In this document: positions 33,919 through 45,200 of the stretch, in pieces
How the letters are laid out: each line of letters begins with the position of its first letter
Position numbering within the stretch: the first letter of the stretch is position 1
Assembly (NCBI GenBank): GCA_963971305.1
Contig: OZ020304.1
Span: 20,938,103-21,002,102, forward strand
Length of the DNA: 64,000 nucleotides
DNA from: Arcuatula senhousia
Lineage: Eukaryota; Mollusca; Bivalvia; Mytilida; Mytilidae
Direction of reading: 5' to 3'
The notes under the pieces: model-generated
Seen by the model: the letters and a program-made list of their open reading frames with translations, nothing else
What the model was told of the DNA's origin: nothing
The model's database searches: none
Position numbers and translations under genes: made by a program

Positions 33919-34894
33919 CAAGTGTGGCCACTAAAAGTATGTCTCGCCTGCCGGCACCATCACTAAAATCAACTACCTAAGCTTTCATTTCTTTATATAA
34001 ACACAAAAAGTGTCTGTATACCTAAAAACAGATGCCTAGTTATTATACTATTCAAGCAATCCATTGTCCACACAAGTATTACAAAAAGTTTTCTGTCTGA
34101 AAAAAAGACCTAAGTTCACAGAGTCACTGGAGCGTAAAACTGAGGTCATGGTCACATGGCATGGTGACAGTTGCATTGTCCATAACCGCAACTGTCTGTT
34201 TACCCAATATCAGATGCCTAGCTATTATAACTTTCCAGCAATTCATCGTCCACAAAAGTCTTACAAAAAAGTTTACAGTCTGAAAAATGACCTAAGTTCA
34301 CAGTCACTGGAGCGTGAAAAATGGGTCAAGGTCACATGGCATGGTGACAGTTGCATAGACCATAACCTGAACTGTCTGTATACCAAATATCAGATGCCTA
34401 CCTAATATACTTTTCCATCAATTCATCGTCCACAAAAGTCTTACAAAAATGTTTACGGCCTGAAAAAAGACCTAAGTTTACAGAGTCACTGGAGCGTAAA
34501 AATGGGGTCAGGGTCACATGGCATGGTGACAGTTGTTTAGAACATAACCTGAACTGTCTGTATACCAAATATCAGATGCCTAGCTAATATACTTTTCCAG
34601 CAATTCATTGTCCACAAAAGTCTTACAAAAAAGTTTATGGCCTGAAAAAAGACCTAAGTTCACAGAGTCACTGGAGCGTGAAAATGGGGTCAGGGTCACA
34701 TAGCATGGTGACAGTTGCGTAGACCATAACCTGAACTGTCTGTATATCAAATATCAGATGCCTAGCTATTATACTTTTCAAGCAATTCATTGTCCACAAA
34801 AGTCTTACAAAAAAGTTTACGACGCCGCCGCCGCCGCCGCCGGAAAGTAATACCTATGTCTCGCCTTCTGCGACTATTCGTCGCAGGCGAGACA
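33919..34894 (+). mobile_element. TGTCTCGCC tandem-array element, copy 2
   Basis: The left end is ACAAGTGTGGCCACTAAAAG then TATGTCTCGCCTGCCGGC. The body has CAGATGCC strings at 34029, 34211, 34391, 34573 and 34755 (180-182-bp period). A (GCC)n tract follows at about 34820-34842. The terminal hairpin is TGTCTCGCCTTCTGCGAC / GTCGCAGGCGAGACA (34857-34894). Same family as copies at 19192 and 43406, and the cleanest example of its structure in the window. The 113-codon ORF at 34064-34405 is monomer sequence. Confidence 0.9.
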
Positions 34895-35307
34895 ATAATA
34901 ATTCTTTTCTTAGAGCGACATTGCTAAGAGTAGACTACTACAGAAGTTTATTAAATCAGTGACACTACTAGGTTTTGGTTGTTTTTAAATACATATGGAG
35001 CAATGCGCCTCTTTTTTATTTCCACTTTGGTCTAACCTATAACAGCTTTGTGTGCTTTAGAATAACTGTCTGCATTTGGTACTTGGAGTTAGATTGAAGA
35101 AACACTTAAAAATTCTGTTAGCGGTGATGATTTCATTATGTTAGTTTCATTTGATATAAGACTGGATCGTTATTCCAAGATATCTTTGCAAATATAACAG
35201 ATTCCAGAGCATAATTGTAAAGTATATAGTAATATTTGAAAGGTGTCTTTTTCTATGTTATGTGATTGATAATTTAGTGCATTTGTCTGAATGGTAAGTA
35301 ATTGGCA

Positions 35308-35750
35308 TTACATCTAGTGAAAAATGAGGAGCAAACATCAGACCCATATAATAATTTCAACAAATGAAAATGAGGAGCAAACATCAGACCCATATAATAA
35401 TTTCAACAAATGAAAAGGGGAGCAAACCTCAAATTCCATTAAATAATTTCAACAAATGAAAAATGGCGAGCAAACATCAAGACCTGTATAATAATTTCAA
35501 CAAATGAAAAGGGGAGCATACATCAAGACCCATACAATAATTTTTAGCAAATGAAAAGTGGGGAGAAAACATCAAGACCCATATAATAATTTTAAGTTTT
35601 TCAACAAATGAAAATGAGGAGAAAACATCAAGACCCATATAATAATTTCAACAAATGAAAATGAGGAGCAAACATCAAGACCCATACAATAATTTCAACA
35701 AATGAAAAACGGGGAGCAAACATCAAGACCCATACAATAATTTTAACAAA
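35308..35750 (+). repeat. ~46-bp minisatellite
   Basis: The unit is roughly GAGGAGCAAACATCAGACCC followed by ATATAATAATTTCAACAAAT and GAAAAT, 46 bp between the first two copies (35326, 35372) and drifting in later ones by small indels. About nine copies. Not coding. Confidence 0.9.
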
Positions 35751-36244
35751 TTTTTACTCTCAGTAATAAACTTAAGTTCCTCTAGAATAAAATTTAAGGT
35801 CAAGGTCAAATAATTCAATTCATATGTTTGAGGCAAAATATTATTAATTTCATCATATTTCTAAGCCTTTAAACTGTATAAGCTACATGAAAATCCAATA
35901 CAATTTATCAAGACGTACCTCAGTCAGCCAGCTTGAACAAATCCAAAAATAATAGACACTTGATTTCACAATTTTTTAAGGCAGTGATTTCAAAATATTT
36001 TTTAAAATACTAATTTAGGGTTCGTCAAATTGAACAAAATTTTAAATCCTGCAGTAGGACCAATTAATTTCAAACTTTTCAGATGATATAATTTAATGTC
36101 CAGCATCTCTACATACACACAAACATAACAGACTTAAGCATGGGCATGAGAAATGTATCATGATGTGTTACATATTCTATTTGAATATTGCATTGTCTAT
36201 AAATATCAAATAAAATCGTAAATTATAAGCTGTCTATTTAAGGG
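35751..36244. other. UBAC2 downstream region
   Basis: No further gene is seen between the minisatellite and the UBAC2 stop. The 3' UTR of UBAC2 should lie here on the minus strand; I could not pick a single polyadenylation signal with confidence. Confidence 0.35.
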
Positions 36245-39200
36245 TCAGGATTCTTGTAAAAGCACTGTGGTGGCTGAGGAAATGTCATTGTTAGATATCT
36301 GTAAGGCATGTCGGACTCTGTCCTCACTAAATCCCATGTCTATCAAATGTTGAACCTGAAATTATAAATATTATGTTCATTTCAGAGATCAAGTTGAAAC
36401 AAGCAAATGTGTAATGCCTTGTTTTACATACATTTGTAAAAGTTGAAAATGTTTGCACTTCTTTATTTTGCCTTTTGAGTTATTGCATGTGTGATTTTAT
36501 TGTATAGTTTGTAATTAATATGTGTATTAAGAAGAAAGATTAATGTTATAATTCATGTTTGTTTCTGGATCCTTTGGTAAAATATCTTGATATATACATC
36601 TCATACAATTTTTCTCTTAAATTTAATAAATATGTTTATACTAAAAATGTATGATGTGATGTACTGTTCTTGTTATGGTTAAAACTCTTGAAGAGAATAT
36701 GTCTGCCAAATTTTAACAGATTCAAATTTGATAAGCAAAAATACTTTCTGTCAATTTTTCAGATGTTCCAAGATTACTTGGTAATCTTCTGAAAAAAAAA
36801 CATGTCACTATTGTGAAAACAGTAGGAAATAATATAATGTTGTCTCTTATAATTGAAAATTGTTTACATCTTTGTTAATAAAAGATAATGCGACAGGGAA
36901 TAAGTACATGAAACAACAAACAATAAACAGGAATTTAAAATCTGCTATTGTAAACAGCTAGCTGCTTTAAAGGCAACATCAGTGTACCAAATGACAAGAA
37001 ATTTGGCTTATTAGACATTCTAAAGTTTGATGGTTATTGTTTACATGTATCTTGTTTTAAACATAACAAACATTTTGTTTCAACATTTTTATTCAACATG
37101 ATCACTTTAAAGACAAAGAACCTATGTTGGCAATTTTAAAAAAATAATGAAATTCACACTATTTGAAGAATACATTGTAAAACCTTTAAAGAAACTGTAA
37201 AATTAAAAAAAAAAAAACTACCAGAAAGTATTCTTTTCGACGGAAAACTTAAGAAAAAAAGGCAATGTCAAAAAAGAAGACAAACTAATTATAGAATGTA
37301 AACACTTGCGAGTGCCGGTAAATTGAGAAACGAAAAGTAACCAAACGAAACGGAGCGGAACAAAAACGATATCGGTAAAGAAGGAAACATAAACAGTAAA
37401 ATAAGCAATCTGCAAAGAAAGGAAACTAAATCGTGCGAAACTGCTAAAAAAAGAAAACTGAATGGATTTTAGCCGACACCAGTCATTTTTCTTAATTTAC
37501 CGATTTCGTTTTCTCTTCACCTCGTTTGGTTTCATTTCGTTTCTCAGTTTAACAGTACCCAATTTTACCAAAAGTAAATATTTATGCTGAACAATACTTA
37601 ATCAACACGAATAATTAAAATAAGATTGTTTTATAGAAAACTGCAAAACATTGAGTTTTTATGTTGGTAAAGGTAAGTTTTAGATAGTATATTTTTAATA
37701 TATGTACTTTTCATTCAATGTAAAAAAACTGCGAAATTGATAGATTCTATGTCTTTAACAGCATTTTTTGTAATTGCCAAACATACAGTCTTTGGTCTAT
37801 ACAAACCTGTTCTTCTGCCTGTTCATCAGATATTTCAGCTGGTGAATTGTCTACATTTGGCCCTGAAAGTACACATCAGTAGGTAAAGGTGTAAGCTAAA
37901 CATTGATCTACATGCATTGAAATACTTTTCTTTCACATATTAGTATGTTTCGGCATATGTTCATACATCTACAGTATATCAAGATCACATTTTTATGTAA
38001 CAGGATATGAAATTGAGACGAAATTGTCTATTCTGAGCAATTAAGAAATGCAACCATCTGTGGAGGTAATACATATAAAGTTAAGTTTGGGGAATTCCTT
38101 TTTCAGGTTGTTATTTACAGATTTTGTATACTTTGATAAAGCTGTGGTGGTTTTTGCAAAAATTACTGTCAAAGCCACTTAAAATTTCTATTAAAAACTT
38201 AACAAAATAATGTGGTCTTATAGCAAACTTTCCAATAGTTTGCCAGCCAAGACTTGACATGTCCAATGATTTTCCAGAACTCTACAATTCAGGATTAAAG
38301 CCTCTGTATTGTATTGTACACTATCTATGTTAAGTAGTTTCAATCCCTAGATCCATTGCTAGTTTCTCATGCATACTTACTTCTCTGTCGCAGACCAAAG
38401 AGATCCTGATTTTGTTCTGGTGCCACAAAGCCATTATTTTCAAATATGTCTGCACCAATATTATTCTGTAATCAAATAAATCAAATTTGTTTAAATCCAA
38501 TTTGTCCCTATGCACTGTACAGAAATGAATTCAAACTTTGTTTAAACATATGAATATGATACAATATACATATGCTTATTCTTCACTAAAAGAGAATGCA
38601 CCGTCTTACATGTGTATTTATGGGGCTCCTCATGGGGGGGGGGGGGTTACCAGGAATCAAGTAATCAGCATTTTTTTGCCAGTGTAATCAAATAATCATA
38701 TATTTTTTAGAAATGTAATCAAAAACTGTTTTCCAATGGGAATCAAGTAATCAAAAATTCAAACCTTGGTAATCAAATAATCATTAAATATTTGCTCTTG
38801 TAATCAAGTAATCACCTTTAAAATGGCCTGGGAATCATGTAATCAAAAACCCCATGAGAAGGCAAATTTATATCAGGCAACATGGGTTTAAATTATCAGA
38901 TCTTGCTTTTTATTTTGATTATTGGAATTGATAACTATATATCAATCTATCACCAGAGGGAGCGTCTATCAACACTGACCTCTATACTATCACGCTAAGG
39001 ATTGTGGGTAATATCCCCGAATTCGGGGATTGAATATCATTAAAATATTTCCCATGATCCTTAGCGCGATAGTACAGAGGTCAGTGTTGATAGACGCTCC
39101 CTCTGGTGATAGATTGAATTATATATACCAGAAGACAGAAATAAAATTGGCATTGTATCAGAACGTCAGTCAAAAATAGATCTGTAAAAACTCATCATGG

Positions 39201-42200
39201 GTGCTATACTCATTGAAGACTTGAAGAGATGATGAGGGGTTACTCCTTGAAATATCTTTATACAGATATAAAGGATAACCAAATTAACCCTTTTTATACC
39301 CGTTTTGGTATTTGTATTTTGAAAGGATATTAAAGTACTCTAGAAAACAAAAAGCAAAATTTTAACACCATAAAAAAATAGACTGCATATTTACCTGTCG
39401 TCTGTTTAAATTAAACCAGCCATTTTGTTGTGGTTGTTGTTGCTGTTGAAATGTTTGCCATATCATTTGTTGTTCTAACTGTTCAATGTGTTCCTGCTGT
39501 TGTATTTCTCTGGTGGCACCCATTGGCTTGTCTAGATCTTTTGGTGGGTTACTTTCAAATATTTTCTGTATTGTACTCCCAAATATATTTCCAATACATT
39601 TTGGGATCACTATGCTTTGTATTTTTAAAAAGTTCATCTTCCATAAAATACCAGATAGCTGAAAATATAAATAAATTAAAACTGTCATACATGTATTAAA
39701 GTAAGTTTTTTGAAAAAAAATAAACATTAATCAAAGACTGAGGTAATTTTTACAGTATGTTTTTCAAAACAGGTAATCTACATATTTTTGTATTTTTTAA
39801 ACTTTATTTTAGGGCTGTTCCAGCAAAATATACATGGGACAGGGGGAAGGCAAAATTAAATTGCCACTATGGGTGGGCTTTAAAAGCTTGTGTAAACTCA
39901 ATGAAAACAATGTATGTTTAAAATTTAAATTCTATGGGTGAATCCCCTTTCAAAGAAGTGCCTTCCCCCCGTCCCATGTATGTTTTGCTGGAACAGCCGT
40001 TATGATGTATTTAAATATCTAGCAAAATTTGACTCTGATTGTGTAAGATTTTTCTCAATAGTTTACTCTAAATAATTACCGGGGTAAAGCATTTTAAAAT
40101 AATAAGTCATATAAGTCATATAATGCTTTTAACATTATTTGTTGGAATTTTTCAACAGATGGGGAAAAAACATAATTATATACTTACCAACCCACAAATG
40201 GCTACAAGAATAGATTCTTTTGAACTACTGGCAATCTAAAAAAAGTTAAATACATGTACAAATATAAGGTAAATCACAAGAAAAGTTTTTCGTTAACATT
40301 GCTCAAATTTATGAAAGGCATTTATCTTACTTTGTGATGTTTTAATAGAAAACTATTTTAGTCGAGAACTACTGGAAGATAGTTTGATGCATACATGTAT
40401 AGGAAGTCATTGTTGAGTAAGATTTAATATTGGTTTATAATGTATCCAAATAGAAGTCTTAATTAACAAGCCACAAACATGAATCTTATATTTATTTCTT
40501 GTATTTTGAAAATTAAAATTGATCTTGTTGAATGAAAAATTGTACACCTAATGATTTCTAGTGATAGCAAATTTTTACTCCCACCTGTAGTCCAAGTATG
40601 TAGTGTAGAGATTTTCCTGTCATTGGTATTCCAAAGATGTGTCCAAATACCACTCTGGGCACTTCACAGTAATAAGGTACAAATAAAGGATACAACATAC
40701 ATAGTCTGAAATACAAAATGGTTATATAAAGTTGTCATTCTAAGATAAATCTAACTACATTTTGTACTTACTGTAAAAGGGGATAATTTCGCGTGGTTTA
40801 AATTTCGCGTTTTCAGTACCAAAATACAATTGCGAGGTTAAAAGTTGGCGTTTCATTAGATCATGGAATATTGGGTCCTTCTAAATGTAATTTACGCGAG
40901 GGGATATTTTCGTGAATTTGTTATGATCTGGAAATTAGTGAAAATAAACCACTTTCGAAAATTTCCCCTTTTACAGTATGTCATTACAATTTATGTTGTG
41001 ATTTGTGAAGGCATTATGGTCTTTGCACAACTAAGTTTGAGGCAAACAATGTGTTTTGATTGATATTATTAACATTTATTTTAAACCTCAATATTTTATC
41101 TATAAAGGATAAAATTTTGAAATAACCAATTTCTGACTTCATCGACTAGTCCTTTTTATACATGTATGTATAACAAAAACAAAATCCATATAATTTCAAA
41201 AATAACCTGCCAAATCTTGAGAGGTTAAGAATGAAAAGTTTTAATTCATTTTTCATTTTGAATGAACAAATACAAGAAAACTATTGTCATCATTCATACT
41301 TACGGACCAGATGGGAAAGGCTGCAACCTTATCTCAATATGTTGAAATAAATACATCACAGAAAGTTCTAAGGCTATAGACATTACTGAAGTTGTTAGTA
41401 AGTAGGACTGAAAAAAATATCAAAGACAGATTAATACGTTAATAGGGCAAAAAAGGTACGATAAATAAGGTCATATGTCATGGTGACAGTTGTGTAGACC
41501 ACAACTCTTACCGTAATTGTCTGTATACCAAATATCAGATTAACTATTTTTAATATAAATCAGACATGTTAACTTTTCAGAGGGCCTCTCAGGGAGATTT
41601 TCCACTTTTCAGACAACCTCTCAGGGAGATTTTTTGAAACCAAGAGTCTCCCGGTAAAAATGGGAGAGTTAACATATCTGTATAAATTCATGATTATGTT
41701 GTGCAATTACAAATACTTCTATATTTCTTTTAACAAATTTCTGTCTCTAACCGATGTTTTTATACTACATGTAAATATAATTAACCCTTTAAATGATTTA
41801 ATTAATAGTGCATTTGCCAATTGTTGTTCACTTTGATTATTTTGGGTACTTAGTCATATTTTACTGGATTTTACTGTTACAGTCGGTAACCAGCCAATGG
41901 ACAAGGAATAGAACATCGCTTGCTCTCAATGCAATTCCGATCTTTTGAATACACTAATCAAAGCATATTTGAATAATTTTGATATCGTAGTTTGAAATGA
42001 TGTGGTATATATTACTAGAATAAAGTGTCAAAAACATTTAAATCTCTGTAAGTTGTTTAAATTTTTCATGTGAATTATCCAAGACGTACACGATAAAATC
42101 CGAGGCTTGTCCTACTTCTTTCCATTTGGAAACCAACGGGATTTTTCATAACGGTATTGTAAACGGTAAAATTAAATTGATCACGGAATAAAAATCCGAT

Positions 42201-45200
42201 ATTAATTGGCAAATGGTCTATTGAAATGAATCTAGCTCAGTCTTAGTGGTGCAGTAGGCTAACAATGCAAACTACTGTAATATGTTAATAAATTAATTTA
42301 GATCAAGATCAATCATAATGCTTAAAATAATAATAAATAAAAAAATCATAAAATTTAATAAGTCTTTTTAAGCTTTAAAAATATAAATTGTTAATAAAAA
42401 CTTTTATTAAAGCTACAAAAAGTCCATTAAACAGTGGGATTTTTGCAGAATTTAACAATAATTGTCTTTAACAATCATTTGCTTCCTGAGTTGTATTGTG
42501 CAAACTAGATGCATAAGACCCAAGTTTTAACTCACTCAGAAGTGCCCGCGCAAGCCCATCTAAAAATACTTTAGGAAATGGATGTAAACAATTAAATGTG
42601 GTCTGAAAAGGTATGTTTTGCATATGGCTTTTGTAACTGATTGCTTTTTCCTTACCCCACCCCCCTTTAAATTGATACCAATAACAAGAGAAAGTGGTTT
42701 AGAAATCCCTCAATGAGAATCTAATGTCATTGAATTAATCGAATGTTCAATTAAATGGGCCCGGTTAATATATAGCAGGATAAAAGGAAAACAGGTACCT
42801 GTGTGTTGTTATTATCTACATGTTAAACACTTTTTAATCAGCATTTCTTAATAGCGGAAAGGTTTTACTTGTCAAATAAAGATCGAAGAAATATGAAATT
42901 ATATTAAACCCAGAGCTTTACATGCTCTTACTTCAAAATGCATTTTTGTTTTGATATGTTCGGGCAAAATCGGAATATTGTTCACGAAAGTTGATAAATG
43001 GCCACTGGTATCAAACTTCTTTCAAAAATCAGCTAAATTTCTAGCATGTACACGCACATTATTAAAAGATTAGTCTTCAAAAAAAGCATGAAAGCTCTAA
43101 TTTTATGATTATGCAACAGTTAAGTGATTATTTTTATCATTTACATTTATTTATTATTGTTTCTACATTGCAATTTTTTTCCAAAAACTGCATTATTACA
43201 TGTATTACTTTAAAATCTGGTATAGATAATGATCTGAAATAAAACATTCAGATGATATGTTTACAGTTTGAAAGCTTGTGTTATTTTCAAATGGATGAAA
43301 TTTTTGATCAGGTGGGGCTTCAATTGGGTTCAATAATTGATTAAAAATTATTTTCCTTCTATCATATGATTTTTTTTTTTAGAAAACGTGTAATTGAAAT
43401 AATTTACAAGAGTTAACACTAAAGTATGTCTCGCCTGCCGGCACCATCAGAAACAATTATTCTTTCTTACTTCCACTATATTGTGAATTTACATGGATTT
43501 TCAGTTTCTGAGATCAAAAAATGTTTATAGAACCTAAACATTGCAAATATATGCAATAAAAATAATCAAAGTCACTCAACCGGAAAATCAAGGTCAAGGT
43601 CAAAAGATGAGGATGTAACTGTGCTAATCTACTACTGAGGCATATGCATACCAAGTTTCATCAACCTAGGACTTACAGTTCTTTAGATATGGAGGTGCTC
43701 GGAAAACTTTTCCATTAATATTATATGTATTGAAAATTGTCAAAGTCACTCAACTGAGAAATCAAGGTCAAGGTCAAAAGATGGGGATGCAACTGTGCTA
43801 AGCTACTACTGAAGGATATGCATACCAAGTTTCATCAACCAAGGACCTATATTTCTTGAGATATGGAGGTGCTCGCAAAACTTTTCCATTGCTATTATAT
43901 GTATTGAAAATTGTCAAAGTCACTCAACCGGAAAATCAAGGTCAAGGTCAAAAGATGGGGATGCAACTGTGCTAAGCTACTACTGGGGCATATGCATACC
44001 AAGTTTCATCAACCTAAGACCTATGGTTCTTGAGATATGGAGGTGCTCGCAAAACTTTTCCATTGCTATTATATGTATTGAAAATTGTCAAAGTCATTCA
44101 ACCGGAAAATCAAGGTCAAGGTCAAAAGATGGGGATGCAACTGTGCTAAGCTACTACTGGGGCATATGCATACCAAGTTTCATCAACCTAGGACTTGTAG
44201 TTCTTGAGATATGGAGGTGCTCATAAAACTTTTCCAAAAAGTTAACGCCGCCGTCGCCGCCGCCGTCGCCGTCGCCGCCGGTAAAGTAACACCTATGTCC
44301 CGCTCTGCTTCGCAGGCGAGACAAAAACTAAGTTCACAGTCATTGAAGGGTCAAGGTCACATGTCATTGTTATAGCTGCGTAAAGATTTTCCCAACTGTC
44401 TGTATTTAAAATATCAGATGCCTAACCAATATACTTTTCAAGCAATTCATTGTCCACAAAAGTCTTACAAAAATGTTTATGGCCTGTAAAAAAGACCTAA
44501 GTTCACAGAATCACTGGAGCGTAAAAATGGGGTCAGGGTCACATGGCATGGCAACAGTTGCGTAGACCATACCCTCAACTGTCTGTATACCAAATATCAG
44601 ATGCCTAGCTATTATACTTTTCAAGCAATTGATCGTCCACAAAAGTCTTACAAAAATGTTTATGGCCTGAAAAAAAACCTAAGTTCACAGAATCACTGGA
44701 GCGTGAAAATGGGGTCAGGGTCAAACGGCATGGCGACAGTTGCGTAGACCATACCCTCAACTGTCTGTATACCAAATATCAGATGCCTAGCTATTATACT
44801 TTTCAAGCAATTGATCGTCCACAAAAGTCTTACAAAAATGTTTATGGCCTGAAAAAAAACCTAAGTTCACAGAATCACTGGAGCGTGAAAATGGGGTCAG
44901 GGTCAAACGGCATGGCGACAGTTGCGTAGACCATACCCTCAACTGTCTGTATACCAAATATCAGATGCCTAGCTATTATACTTTTCAAGCAATTCATCGT
45001 CCATAAAAGTCTTACAAAAAAGTTTACGCCGCCGCCGTCGCCGCCGCCGCCGTCGCCGGAAAGTAATACCTATGTCTCGCCTTCCGCGACTATTCGTCGC
45101 AGGCGAGACAATAAAATATGACCACAATATTTTACATTTTTAAATGTCATTTCTTCATAGACAGAAAAAATATTGTGGTCATTACTAAATGAGAGTTAAT

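Noticed and set aside
35308..35760. Possible CRISPR-like array
   Set aside because: The units are contiguous minisatellite repeats with no conserved-repeat/unique-spacer pattern, and this is a eukaryotic genome.
43969..44226. 85-codon ORF with an internal duplication
   Set aside because: The duplication is two copies of the 174-bp monomer, so it is repeat sequence rather than a protein.
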